DNA of 64,000 nucleotides, taken from NCBI GenBank assembly GCA_900074745.1, contig LT598462.1:248001-312000 (forward strand), written 5' to 3'. The stretch comes from Lachancea mirantina (taxonomy: Eukaryota; Ascomycota; Saccharomycetes; Saccharomycetales; Saccharomycetaceae). Shown here piece by piece: positions 19,214 to 28,360 of this stretch. The position numbers and the translations under genes are program-made. The notes below the pieces were generated by a model. The model did not search any database. It was not told the DNA's origin and was given only the letters and a program-made list of their open reading frames with translations. The number at the start of each line of letters is the position of its first letter. Positions within the stretch are counted from its first letter, which is position 1.

Positions 19214-21841
19214 ATGGCGTTTATACCCCAAATAAGGGCATGCCGTCATTTTGGGAGTGGCTCGCCAATTGATTTGCTCAAAATTGGAGCTAAATGGCAA
19301 GAGAAAGTACTGAAATCGGTGCCCAAAAATTTGGCACCTAGGAATGGGAAAAACATCTATGTGTTAGCCCAATTCCCGTATCCATCCGGTCTCTTGCATA
19401 TTGGTCATCTGAGAGTGTATACAATTTCAGATACGCTGAATAGGTTTTATCAGATGAAAGGCTACGACGTTATTCATCCGATGGGTTTCGACGCCTTTGG
19501 ACTGCCCGCTGAAACTGCCGCGGTAGAAAGAGGCATTGACCCAGCAGATTGGACCAGACAAAACATTAATATCATGCGAGATCAATGTTCTGCCATGTTG
19601 GCCAATTTCGATTGGGATCGCGAAGTAGTTACCTGCGATCCAGATTATTACAGGTTTACGCAACAGATCTTTCTTGAAATGTTCAAGAGAGGTCTCGCGT
19701 ACCAAAAAGAGGCAGAAATTAATTGGGACCCCGTTTACGACACTGTTCTTGCCAATGAGCAAGTCGATTCCGAGGGGAGGTCATGGAGATCAGGAGCAAT
19801 AGTTGAAAAAAGGTTTCTCAAACAGTGGTTCCTTGGTATTACGCGATATGCAGACAAGCTGAACAGTGAGCTGGATATGCTAACGGATTGGCCCGAAAAA
19901 GTTAAGAGAATGCAAAGACATTGGATCGGAAGATCAAAGGGCACAGAGGTCGATTTCGAGACGCAGACCGGTGATACTATTAAAGTGTTTACCACTAGAG
20001 TTGATACTCTATTCAGTGTTCAGTATGTTGCATTGTCTTTGACTCATCCGGTGGTTAAACAGTTAGCAGAAATAAACCCTACTGTCGATCGATTTGTACG
20101 CGAGGTCAAGGGCATAAGCGAGGACTCCAAGAAAGGAATGATTTTGCCCGGAGTTAAAGCGATTAACCCTCTTTCAAAATCTTCTGACTTTGATATACCT
20201 GTTTTCGTTGCACCATACGTTTTGGATTCCTATGGTCATGGTGCCGTCATGGGATGCCCAGCCCATGATGAGCGTGATTTTGCCTTTTGGGCCGAGAACA
20301 TGCCTTCGAGCCCAGTTCTGCCTACAGTAGAGCCTCTAGAAACAACTTTTGAAGGTCACTTCTATGCTGGAAAGACCGGAATTTTAAACTCCAATGCCGA
20401 GCAGTACGCAGGGATGACACTCCACGATGCCGCCGAACAGATAGCAAAGGATCTTTCAAAGATTGGAAGGGGAAAGCCGACGGTACAGTTTAAATTACGC
20501 GACTGGTTGATAAGTCGGCAGAGATATTGGGGAACTCCTATTCCAATCATTCATTGTGACAATTGCGGTCCAGTACCGGTTCCAGAGAACGATCTCCCGG
20601 TTGTTTTGCCTCGGGTAACAAAGCTTGCTCCAAAAGGCAATCCTTTACAAAATTTGAGCGATTTCGTGAACACAAAGTGCCCATCCTGTGGAGGTGAGGC
20701 TAAGAGAGAAACAGATACCATGGACACCTTTATCGATAGCTCATGGTATTTCTTCCGTTTCATTGATCCGAAAAACAACAAGAGCCCGTTCTCCCCTGAA
20801 CTTGCTGCCAAACATATGCCTGTCGATCTTTACATTGGAGGAATAGAACATGCTATTTTGCATCTCCTATATGCAAGATTTGTCTCTAAGTTTCTCTCTG
20901 ACGCCGGTTGGTGGGACGGTTCCAGAGTCGACGGTGAACCTTTCAAGAAACTAGTAACACAAGGAATGGTTCACGGCAAGACACTGTGCAACCCAAAGGA
21001 TGGAAGGTTTTTGAAGCCTGATGAAGTGACTATCAATGAAGAAGGTGTCACTGTGATCAAATCGACCGGTGAAGTGCCTGAGATCTCTTACGAAAAGATG
21101 TCGAAATCAAAATACAATGGTGTAGATCCATTGGAATGCATATCGACTCATGGTGCTGATGTTACCAGAGCTCACATTCTTTTTCAAGCTCCGGTATTCG
21201 ATGTGCTGAAATGGGATGATGAAAAGATAGTTGGCGTTAAAAGGTGGTTAACGAAGATGATATCCCTGACGAATAAACTGTTTACCTCCGACTTAAAATT
21301 TTTCAGAGGCTTCAAGGTCTCTAAAGATCTCACTAATATGGAAATATCCTTCCACAACGAAGTGCAGCATCTTTTGCGCAGTATAACAGATTCGTTCGAG
21401 AAAACTCTTTCATTGAACACAGTCATCTCAGACTATATGAAGATAACCAACAAAATCGACGAAGCCCTTAATTCCTCCACAATCAACCCCAACTTGATAT
21501 CTTTGGCCATGCAAAGCTTAGCCAAATCCATATACCCGGTTGCTCCATGTGTCGCTGAAGAAATTGCTGCCATAATAACAACTCATGAATCGGGTAACAC
21601 TTTTGATCTCTACCGTTGGCCAGAGATCGAGCTTGCGCCGTTGAAAGACGTGATCAACTACAAAATAGTTGTGAATGGAAAGATGCGGTTCATGTATGAG
21701 GCCGATTCCAGATTTTTGGACGATAAAGACTTGGCCCTGCGGTTGTTACAAGACTCGGAGGGCGGTAAAAAATACCTAAAGGAAAAAGATATAAAGAAAG
21801 TTATCTACAAGATGGGTGTGATAAGCTTTGTTCTCGTGTAA
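19214..21841 (+). CDS. NAM2: Mitochondrial leucyl-tRNA synthetase
   Basis: This 875-residue class I synthetase has the HIGH motif at residues 62-65 (PSGLLHIGHLRV) and KMSKS at 628-632 (YEKMSKSKYNG). Between them lies the CP1 editing domain (TTRVDTLFSVQYVALS; YGHGAVMGCPAHDERDF), and a zinc-like Cys pair set (CDNCG, CPSCGG). The N terminus is basic and short of acids, fitting a mitochondrial presequence. S. cerevisiae Nam2 (YLR382C) has 894 residues. Family knowledge: it charges mitochondrial tRNA-Leu, and in yeast also helps splice group I introns of COX1 and COB with the bI4 maturase. The bacterial-type sequence is normal for this mitochondrial enzyme. Confidence 0.97.
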   Translation: MAFIPQIRACRHFGSGSPIDLLKIGAKWQEKVLKSVPKNLAPRNGKNIYVLAQFPYPSGLLHIGHLRVYTISDTLNRFYQMKGYDVIHPMGFDAFGLPAETAAVERGIDPADWTRQNINIMRDQCSAMLANFDWDREVVTCDPDYYRFTQQIFLEMFKRGLAYQKEAEINWDPVYDTVLANEQVDSEGRSWRSGAIVEKRFLKQWFLGITRYADKLNSELDMLTDWPEKVKRMQRHWIGRSKGTEVDFETQTGDTIKVFTTRVDTLFSVQYVALSLTHPVVKQLAEINPTVDRFVREVKGISEDSKKGMILPGVKAINPLSKSSDFDIPVFVAPYVLDSYGHGAVMGCPAHDERDFAFWAENMPSSPVLPTVEPLETTFEGHFYAGKTGILNSNAEQYAGMTLHDAAEQIAKDLSKIGRGKPTVQFKLRDWLISRQRYWGTPIPIIHCDNCGPVPVPENDLPVVLPRVTKLAPKGNPLQNLSDFVNTKCPSCGGEAKRETDTMDTFIDSSWYFFRFIDPKNNKSPFSPELAAKHMPVDLYIGGIEHAILHLLYARFVSKFLSDAGWWDGSRVDGEPFKKLVTQGMVHGKTLCNPKDGRFLKPDEVTINEEGVTVIKSTGEVPEISYEKMSKSKYNGVDPLECISTHGADVTRAHILFQAPVFDVLKWDDEKIVGVKRWLTKMISLTNKLFTSDLKFFRGFKVSKDLTNMEISFHNEVQHLLRSITDSFEKTLSLNTVISDYMKITNKIDEALNSSTINPNLISLAMQSLAKSIYPVAPCVAEEIAAIITTHESGNTFDLYRWPEIELAPLKDVINYKIVVNGKMRFMYEADSRFLDDKDLALRLLQDSEGGKKYLKEKDIKKVIYKMGVISFVLV

Positions 21842-21914
21842 ACCTGTAAATAGAAGACAATGATGAAAATAGTTCGTGCATTGATCCGCATTCCGAAGTA
21901 AAGCTCCTTTGGCG

Positions 21915-23981
21915 TCAATTGGCTGAAATTTTCAAAACGTCAAGCGATAGACCCCTTTCATTGTCAACCAGAAATAAGTAAAAAGGATATAGGATCGGAT
22001 CATTTTGCATTAGGCTTAGAAGGAAAATTTGCAGTTTCAAGAAAGTGTCAATATTTTTCATCCACAAGTGCCCATCTGTTTTCCTGCGAAACCGTTTGAA
22101 AGCTTGTGAGGTGAAAGGGCCTGTAAAGCATTTCTTACAGTGGGTAGCCTGTTCAGCTCTTCTCAGAACCAGAAAAGAACTAAAGGACGTCGAGGGAACA
22201 TTAGTAATTCCCAACCATATATGACGTGAAGCTGTTTCTTGAAGTCTTTCAAATCGGGCATCGAAATTCCGAATGAAACTCACAGGAATAGCGAAGAGAG
22301 AACGCTTACGAGTTTTGCCTGTATTCCAAAGATAATTTGCACAATCTTCGGTATGTTGACGGAGCATGGCATTAAAAAAGGAAGGCACTGTCCAATTTTG
22401 ACAAGCCTGCTGACACTTTAGCAGAAACAATAAAGAAAAACCGGTTGCAACAGGGTCTCCACTTAAAAAACAGCGAGGAATGAAAACTTTGGTAAAGTGC
22501 ATAACATGTTCCCAATTCGGCTCTAAGACGCGAACTAATGTTAAATTCATTGTTCTCAAAATTAAGCGCAAGGTATTATCATCACAGAACAGGTGGCCGT
22601 TTAGCCTGAGTTCCGAGATTTGTAGGTTTACCAAAACTTCGAGTGTAGACTCATGAATAGCAAATTTGCCTGATTCACTGGCCGACCAAAAATTGATAGC
22701 GAAGAGAAGCTTTTGCAAACCGCTATTGAAAACTTTCAATGGTTGTCGAGCCTTCCGTGCACATATAATTCCATTCATAAACCATCGACGATATAGTTTG
22801 AATCGGGTGGGCTTCGTTAAAAGCTCCAAACTCGTAGAATTACGAGAGGAAATGCTCGCTGGAATAGACCCCAAATGCCCGAAGACAGCCTCTTCAGCAA
22901 CTTGAAGCGCAGATGTGCGAATCTGACAAAAATCTCTAAGAGATTTGAGAATTTTGACTCTTTTATCGTTGTGGTCCTCCTGCGGGGAAAGAAATCTCAT
23001 TTTTAGACTGAATAAAGCGTTAATTTGCTTCCACAAGTGATGTTCTTCTTCTAACAGCGTCATGAAAAGCATATTTGGCATATTCGAGTTTTGTATCAAT
23101 GCTTCTAAATCCGTCACAGATCTATCTTTCTCGATAAGTTTGCTCAATTTGTAAACCGTGTCAATCTCACTCAAGTCATTGACATCAACGTCTGGGGTAT
23201 CGATTTTTGTAGTGGAACTCAAAAGGCTCAGCAAGTCCTGCATGGTACTATTGTAAGCGCTACCATTAAAACGACCATTTAGATCGAGCACTGAACCTAC
23301 TGAGCCACAAAAGTCCTGGTTAATGAACTCGTTAGAACTTGTCCGTAAACGCCTTTTGTTGCAATTGATGGTCTCGATGGCCTCTTGAATAAGCTTATGA
23401 GATTTCAACGCGTCATATCTTCGCAATAAAAGTGTACCCAAAGCTCTTGCGTTTGTGTATCCCGATTTCGTTGCTATATCTAAAACCACACGCACCCTCC
23501 AGGGTTTCACGAAGTCAGGAATTGTAGACCACACAAGTATGTATGAAATCCATTTCTGCAAGAAATCGTACTGCCACAGTTGGAACCAAACTTCGTAAGT
23601 CTCGCGGAAAATCTCATCCCGGGCCGCTAACGGATATACGTGAACCAGCCATTTGACCAATGCGACTTGCACCGTCTTTGGTGGACGTAACTTGAAAAGA
23701 GTCGGTAAAGCCTCACCACCCAAATGTTTCAAAATCGAGCGAACAACGTCGTTACCATAATAATTATTGGGGAGAAGCCAATTCTCGATAACATACAACT
23801 TGGTGTTGTCGCTCAAAACTGTGGATTCGCAAAGAAAATCGATTACAGCGCTCAAAATATTGACTGATATACCCTCCTGTGTTACATTCTTTTCGATACC
23901 GTTGAGCACGGCCCTAACTGCAATGTCGTCTAATTGATCATTGCTTGTTAATTCGACAAACCCTTTATCAACATATCCCAT
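21915..23981 (-). CDS. CTF3: Inner kinetochore protein Ctf3 (CENP-I)
   Basis: This 688-residue all-helical protein has a HEAT-like pattern and no enzyme motif. The first ATG is at 23981; the frame opens one codon earlier at TTG. The strongest recognisable parts are YPLAARDEIFRETYEVWFQLWQYDFLQKW near residue 110 and SGYTNARALGTLLLRRYD near 175. S. cerevisiae Ctf3 (YLR381W) has 733 residues. Family knowledge: Ctf3/CENP-I sits in the COMA-associated CCAN layer of the kinetochore with Mcm16 and Mcm22. Its place between NAM2 and CSR1, with the same relative orientation as in S. cerevisiae, supports the name. Its stop faces the NAM2 stop 73 bp away. Confidence 0.92.
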   Translation of the reverse strand: MGYVDKGFVELTSNDQLDDIAVRAVLNGIEKNVTQEGISVNILSAVIDFLCESTVLSDNTKLYVIENWLLPNNYYGNDVVRSILKHLGGEALPTLFKLRPPKTVQVALVKWLVHVYPLAARDEIFRETYEVWFQLWQYDFLQKWISYILVWSTIPDFVKPWRVRVVLDIATKSGYTNARALGTLLLRRYDALKSHKLIQEAIETINCNKRRLRTSSNEFINQDFCGSVGSVLDLNGRFNGSAYNSTMQDLLSLLSSTTKIDTPDVDVNDLSEIDTVYKLSKLIEKDRSVTDLEALIQNSNMPNMLFMTLLEEEHHLWKQINALFSLKMRFLSPQEDHNDKRVKILKSLRDFCQIRTSALQVAEEAVFGHLGSIPASISSRNSTSLELLTKPTRFKLYRRWFMNGIICARKARQPLKVFNSGLQKLLFAINFWSASESGKFAIHESTLEVLVNLQISELRLNGHLFCDDNTLRLILRTMNLTLVRVLEPNWEHVMHFTKVFIPRCFLSGDPVATGFSLLFLLKCQQACQNWTVPSFFNAMLRQHTEDCANYLWNTGKTRKRSLFAIPVSFIRNFDARFERLQETASRHIWLGITNVPSTSFSSFLVLRRAEQATHCKKCFTGPFTSQAFKRFRRKTDGHLWMKNIDTFLKLQIFLLSLMQNDPILYPFYLFLVDNERGLSLDVLKISAN

Positions 23982-24105
23982 CAATTGGCATAAATCGACG
24001 TTGAGTTTCTCAGATCATCAACAGTTTTTCAATCTTTGTCAAACATCTCTTCCTATATCAAAAAAGATAACCAAATCTATAAGAAGGTAAATCGTAAACT
24101 AATTT

Positions 24106-25389
24106 CTATAATTCGAGCGTACCGTTGATATCGTAAACTGAGCGCGACCTAATGTAAGGATCTAGTTTTCTAAAGTTGTCACTCAATTGTTTGCTCAATT
24201 CAATTTTGCGTTGTAGAAGTTCGGACGATTCTTTCTCCGCGGTAGATTCGATCCAGGCAACTGTTGTATCAATATAGCTTTTAATGATAGCAGAACGCTT
24301 CTCTTGGATTGCGTTGCGCGTCTCATGATCTTGAAGTTTGGCATCAACAGATTCGTCAGGCTTTTTAAATGAGTCAAAATCGTACTTGTCATCACCTCCA
24401 AGAGAAGCTGGGATATGCTTCTCGGGGATGTATTTAACTAGATCGCTAGTGTTCTTTGTGAAGACAATTTTTGATGCGACAACGGGGTCAAGCCAGTTTT
24501 TGATAATGTTCCAAATCGGTGGGAAAATCCAAGGTGCCTTGTGGATAAACAAATGGCCCAGACATTCGGGATAATGGGCCTCAAAACAGGAAATTAGATA
24601 CTGCACGGGCGAATAGTCCATGTTAGCCATTGAAAAGTCGGTTAAGTCGAAAAGAATCGTAGCACAATCCACAGGTTCTTTCAAAAACAATCGCGTTTGC
24701 TCGATGATCAAAAGACAGTATTCTTTCATTTCGTCTTCCGTCTGGTCGCTCGAATGGTGTAGTCGAGGCCGAACGTACACAATGGGGCGACCCTTATTGT
24801 CGAAACCTCGGATAGTGGCTTTAGAAAGTTCGATATTCTTGATATAACCTTTCTCGTTTTTCTTGTAAGCGGCGAGTTCACCGCCCATAATAACTTCATC
24901 TGGCTTAGCCTCCTTCAGTCTCCAACGCAGTGTGTGAGCTATCATCGACATAGCTTTGTGAGTGTCCCATTTTCTGGCTCTTAAAAACCGCAACAACAGG
25001 TTGTCTGGATAATCGGTTCTGAGCATATCCCAGAAATTTTCACGCACTTCGCTTGGTTCCAGCCCTGAGAACAAGGTTTCCAGCTCTTCTGTTGTTTGTT
25101 TCGCGCCTAGAGACCCGCTTCTGTCTCGTTGATCGCTTGTGCCAGATTTCGAAGACCCTCCACTACCTTTGAGAAATTTCCCGAAAAGTTTACCGCCTTT
25201 CTTTGAGTTCTTATTCGAATCCGCATCGGACTTTGACTCCCCTCCTCTATTACTTCTCGATTGAAACACGTTTTTAGTGTCAACTGGAACCCCCCAATGC
25301 GTCAACATATGGGCCCATACTTGCTTGATCTTCAATTCCTGCTCTTTCGACAGGTTTCCAATCCGGCCGGTGGCGATGTCGGTGGTCAT
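24106..25389 (-). CDS. CSR1: Sec14-like phosphatidylinositol transfer protein Csr1 (Sfh2)
   Basis: This 427-residue protein has an N-terminal CRAL-TRIO-N helix set (DYPDNLLLRFLRARKWDTHKAMSM, near residues 120-145) and a Sec14/CRAL-TRIO lipid-binding domain at about 170-345 (GRPIVYVRPRLHHS; LFDLTDFSMANMDY; YPECLGHLFIHKAPWIFPPIWNIIKNWLDP; VKYIPEKHIPASLGG). A Ser/Lys/Gly-rich insertion sits near residues 45-95. S. cerevisiae Csr1 (YLR380W) has 408 residues. Family knowledge: it transfers phosphatidylinositol and can partly replace Sec14. It lies 123 bp downstream of the CTF3 start, both on the minus strand as expected. Confidence 0.95.
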   Translation of the reverse strand: MTTDIATGRIGNLSKEQELKIKQVWAHMLTHWGVPVDTKNVFQSRSNRGGESKSDADSNKNSKKGGKLFGKFLKGSGGSSKSGTSDQRDRSGSLGAKQTTEELETLFSGLEPSEVRENFWDMLRTDYPDNLLLRFLRARKWDTHKAMSMIAHTLRWRLKEAKPDEVIMGGELAAYKKNEKGYIKNIELSKATIRGFDNKGRPIVYVRPRLHHSSDQTEDEMKEYCLLIIEQTRLFLKEPVDCATILFDLTDFSMANMDYSPVQYLISCFEAHYPECLGHLFIHKAPWIFPPIWNIIKNWLDPVVASKIVFTKNTSDLVKYIPEKHIPASLGGDDKYDFDSFKKPDESVDAKLQDHETRNAIQEKRSAIIKSYIDTTVAWIESTAEKESSELLQRKIELSKQLSDNFRKLDPYIRSRSVYDINGTLEL

Positions 25390-26094
25390 TATTGGGCTAG
25401 TCGAAGCTTAATACTTAGGATAGCTGAATCACACTAGCACCAATGTACTGCTAAGCTGTAGCCAACCTGGATCTCTAAAAATCTAGCCAACAGAACTCTT
25501 TTGTCGCGAAACTGTTGTGTATAACGTAGGCAGATCTCTGTGCACCAACAAAAAAACGAAGAAAACACGTGATATCGCCCTGGGAAAAACTTGCGTCCAG
25601 CAGTGATTGAACGCTAGAACACCTTGGGCACTCATTTCTACTCATACTCGTCGGGCCAAAAATATCATTTCGTGAGAAAGTATTAATAACTGGAAACATG
25701 CTTTAGAAACATTGCCTCGGGGAGTCGAACGCAGGAAAATGTGATTCTGCTACTCGTTGCGCCATATTCAGAATCCGTACGAAGAGATAAGATCACGTAC
25801 CCGCCAGGATCGGTAGTAACAAACTGTATCACGTACAAAACGACATAAGTTTCTACGTCAACTCCGATAATAGTCATCCATCGAGGGAAAATGCCTCAAC
25901 GTTTCTTTACATGAGAGTGTATGACTGCCTGATGCGAACAACTAACTATACATATATATAAGTCTGGATTTGAAAGAAAGAGAGAGAGAGTCTTAGCGTC
26001 TGTGCAGTGCGAGGAGGGGTGCTAGAGCCGACGTTTACCTAAATTTCTAAATCATAACACAAAGCAAAAAGCACTAAACGATCGCTATTTAAGT
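25390..26094. promoter_or_regulatory. Divergent promoter of CSR1 and the hydrolase-phosphatase gene
   Basis: This 705-bp spacer holds CACGTG at 25566-25571, a tRNA-like relic near 25705-25780 (separate entry) and TATATATAAG at 25953-25962, about 135 bp upstream of the ATG at 26095. A GA-rich run at 25972-25990 follows the TATA element. No further gene is visible. Confidence 0.55.
25705..25780 (-). pseudogene. tRNA-like relic
   Basis: On the minus strand there is a near-perfect B box (CGTTCGACTCC) and, upstream of it, an A-box-like segment (TGGCGCAACGAG followed by TAGC). The two boxes are roughly 10 nt closer than an intact tRNA allows, and neither the acceptor stem nor the T stem pairs properly. 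I read it as the remains of a nuclear tRNA gene that lost part of its anticodon arm. The original identity cannot be told; the T-loop resembles Glu and Tyr tRNAs, the D-arm Ala or Cys. Confidence 0.35.
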
Positions 26095-27936
26095 ATGGTA
26101 CAACAAGATGTCGTTACTGCGACAATAATAAAAAGTGCAGAAACACAAGCAGATGAGCAGTTTCTGTTTTTAAGACACGCTGAATATCACACAGCGAAGG
26201 GCATTGCGGGTATCCTGACAGTACCCAGTTCTTCCAAACTTCAGAGTTTGAAGGCAAAAATCTTAGAAGAGCCACAACAGGGATTTCCTCTGCACAAATT
26301 AGTGCTGTTGGTGCATGGTCATTCCGCACACAAAAATACGGTTTTCCTACCGGCAGTCGCGAAAACTCTGGCCCGCAAAGGGTACTATGTGCTCCGAATT
26401 GATTTTCGTGGCTTAGGGGACTCTGAAAACTGCAGAGACCCCAGAGTTGGGCGTGTGATCAGTCAAGATGTAGAGGACATTGAAACGGTTTACCAGTTCG
26501 CGGCCAGTGAAGCTATCGAGCGAATAATTGGGCATAAACTGACTCTGGACACGATCATGGCCCACTCACGTGGCGTGATGTCAATGTTCGAATTTGCACG
26601 CAGCCGGTTTGTGCCGAACCTGATCAACGCAAGTGGCCGGTTCGTTTCTTCGGGACTTTTAGATAAGTCTTACAAGCGGAACCCTAATTGGGACGAAGAT
26701 GGCGGATTTAACTGCTCTGTTTTCCGCAATGGTAAGCCCGCGAACATTTGGATCCCAAAAGCCGAGACTATGAGCGCTGCGATGATAGATACGCGCAAAT
26801 TTGCTGAAATAGATTCTCGTACTTGGGTACTCTCGATTTACGGGTCGTGTGATAACGTCATCCCCATAAGTGCGCTCGCGCAATGGGCTAATTTGTTTGA
26901 GGGACGTCACACGGCCGGATTTATCATGTTTGCAGACCACAATTTTTACGGGCTGCCAGGTGATCCCAACTTGGATAATCTGCCTCTGCGTAAGGGAGTT
27001 GTAAATTACAATGGAGTTGTGGCGGAAAGAGTCGCTGGGTTTTTAGAGCCCGAAAGTCAATTACAAAGGTTTTACAAAGTGACCAACCAAATTATCGATT
27101 CCAGCAATCCAGCTCGCGTGTTATCACGCTGGCCGTTGCCGTTCGAATTTTCTGGAATTTCTAATTTTCGCGATATCGGTGGTTACAGAACGCGCAGTGG
27201 CCATCGCGTCAAGCCGGGGATCATGTATCGGTGCGCTAACCCCTCGAACGCGACACATGAAGGTATCGACTATTTGAAAAACGAACTTCACGTCACGCGG
27301 TTTTTTGATTTAAGGGCTCCATCGGAAATAAAAGAGAACGGATTCATAAAAGCGGTCCCCATCGAGAATTTGCCTTTCAACAACAAACAGAGTTTTGCGC
27401 CTGAGGATTCCGCGCTGCATTATCAGGGACTACTGTTGTCGCCGTACATGTTCCCGCAAGCATATCTCGTAATCAGCCGGAATAGCGCTTCACAAATCAA
27501 ACAGTTTTTCGAGTACGTTAGAGACGGTCATTGCGACGAACAACACGCACTCGCGTTTAATTGCGCCGCGGGCAAAGATAGAACTGGTGTACTTGCCATG
27601 CTAATCCTTGGACTGTTAGGTGTCGATGACGACACCATTGCACGCGAATATGAGCTGACCACCATTGGTCTCACCACGGAACAACGTCTCATAGACAGAT
27701 TGCAAAAACGCGGTGATCTTTATTACGAAATGGTTGGTTCCAAAGGTCTAGCTCAAGAATACAACGTCGACCCGGTCAAGATGTGTCAGAACTTGTTATC
27801 GTCGAAATACGAAGCAATGAGACTCTTTTTGGACCAATTCAGAAAGCTGCATGGCTCATTTGAGCAGTATTTCATCAATTCTCTGCAAATCACAGGAACA
27901 GACATTCTACAAATAAAACAAGCACTACTCGAGTGA
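26095..27936 (+). CDS. YDL057W-type alpha/beta hydrolase joined to a tyrosine-phosphatase-like domain
   Basis: One 613-residue frame carries two enzyme domains. Residues about 45-315 resemble S. cerevisiae YDL057W (about 328 residues, function unknown): LLVHGHSAHKN, LRIDFRGLGDSENC, then the nucleophile elbow AHSRG with Ser158, Asp253 (YGSCDNVIP) and His282 (FADHNFYG), a complete Ser-Asp-His triad. Residues about 345-613 resemble the Y_phosphatase3 family: SNFRDIGGYRT, FFDLRAPSE and the P-loop CAAGKDRTG, where Cys490 and Arg496 form CX5R. There is no stop or splice signal between the halves. The position between USO1 and MBP1 is exactly that of YDL057W. The substrate is unknown for both halves. 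A DSP-like lipid phosphatase is also possible for the C-terminal half. Confidence 0.9.
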   Translation: MVQQDVVTATIIKSAETQADEQFLFLRHAEYHTAKGIAGILTVPSSSKLQSLKAKILEEPQQGFPLHKLVLLVHGHSAHKNTVFLPAVAKTLARKGYYVLRIDFRGLGDSENCRDPRVGRVISQDVEDIETVYQFAASEAIERIIGHKLTLDTIMAHSRGVMSMFEFARSRFVPNLINASGRFVSSGLLDKSYKRNPNWDEDGGFNCSVFRNGKPANIWIPKAETMSAAMIDTRKFAEIDSRTWVLSIYGSCDNVIPISALAQWANLFEGRHTAGFIMFADHNFYGLPGDPNLDNLPLRKGVVNYNGVVAERVAGFLEPESQLQRFYKVTNQIIDSSNPARVLSRWPLPFEFSGISNFRDIGGYRTRSGHRVKPGIMYRCANPSNATHEGIDYLKNELHVTRFFDLRAPSEIKENGFIKAVPIENLPFNNKQSFAPEDSALHYQGLLLSPYMFPQAYLVISRNSASQIKQFFEYVRDGHCDEQHALAFNCAAGKDRTGVLAMLILGLLGVDDDTIAREYELTTIGLTTEQRLIDRLQKRGDLYYEMVGSKGLAQEYNVDPVKMCQNLLSSKYEAMRLFLDQFRKLHGSFEQYFINSLQITGTDILQIKQALLE

Positions 27937-28360
27937 GACAATAAGAACAATGAAAAAATCCATGATATTAAGCGTTAAGAAGTGATTTTGGTTGGTTTTG
28001 GGTGATTTGGCTGGGAATCATGAGAGAAAGTAGCTATTTCTCTTATATAGTCATTGGTATGTCCGGGTAAATAATTAATTTTTTCAGTAAGGGTGGGTAT
28101 CTTCCCTTAGAGCCAGCGTTTGAAAATGTTTCGCAGTTGAGAAACGAAACGTCAAAAGATCAAAGGCATTGAATGGGCTACAACGGTCAAGGCTTTCCGA
28201 GGTTGGTTTGAACTGTTACGTTTTGCAATTGGAGTGAAATTGTGGTGGACGTTATATTTGTTGAAGACGATAGCTATTAGAATTCGAAAGGTGGGAAAAG
28301 TTCAAGAATCTTTCAGTTGGTTAGGGCAAAAGCTGACAGAGTTCTTCGAAGGATACGGAG
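27937..28360. other. Spacer upstream of MBP1
   Basis: This 424-bp spacer separates the hydrolase-phosphatase stop from the MBP1 ATG. It is AT-rich near 28060-28090. An open frame starting at 28234 runs through the MBP1 start in another frame and has no family resemblance. I see no clear regulatory site. Confidence 0.4.

Noticed and set aside
19214-21841. NAM2 as a recent transfer from bacteria
   Set aside because: Its bacterial-type sequence is normal for mitochondrial leucyl-tRNA synthetase, and gene order shows that it is native.
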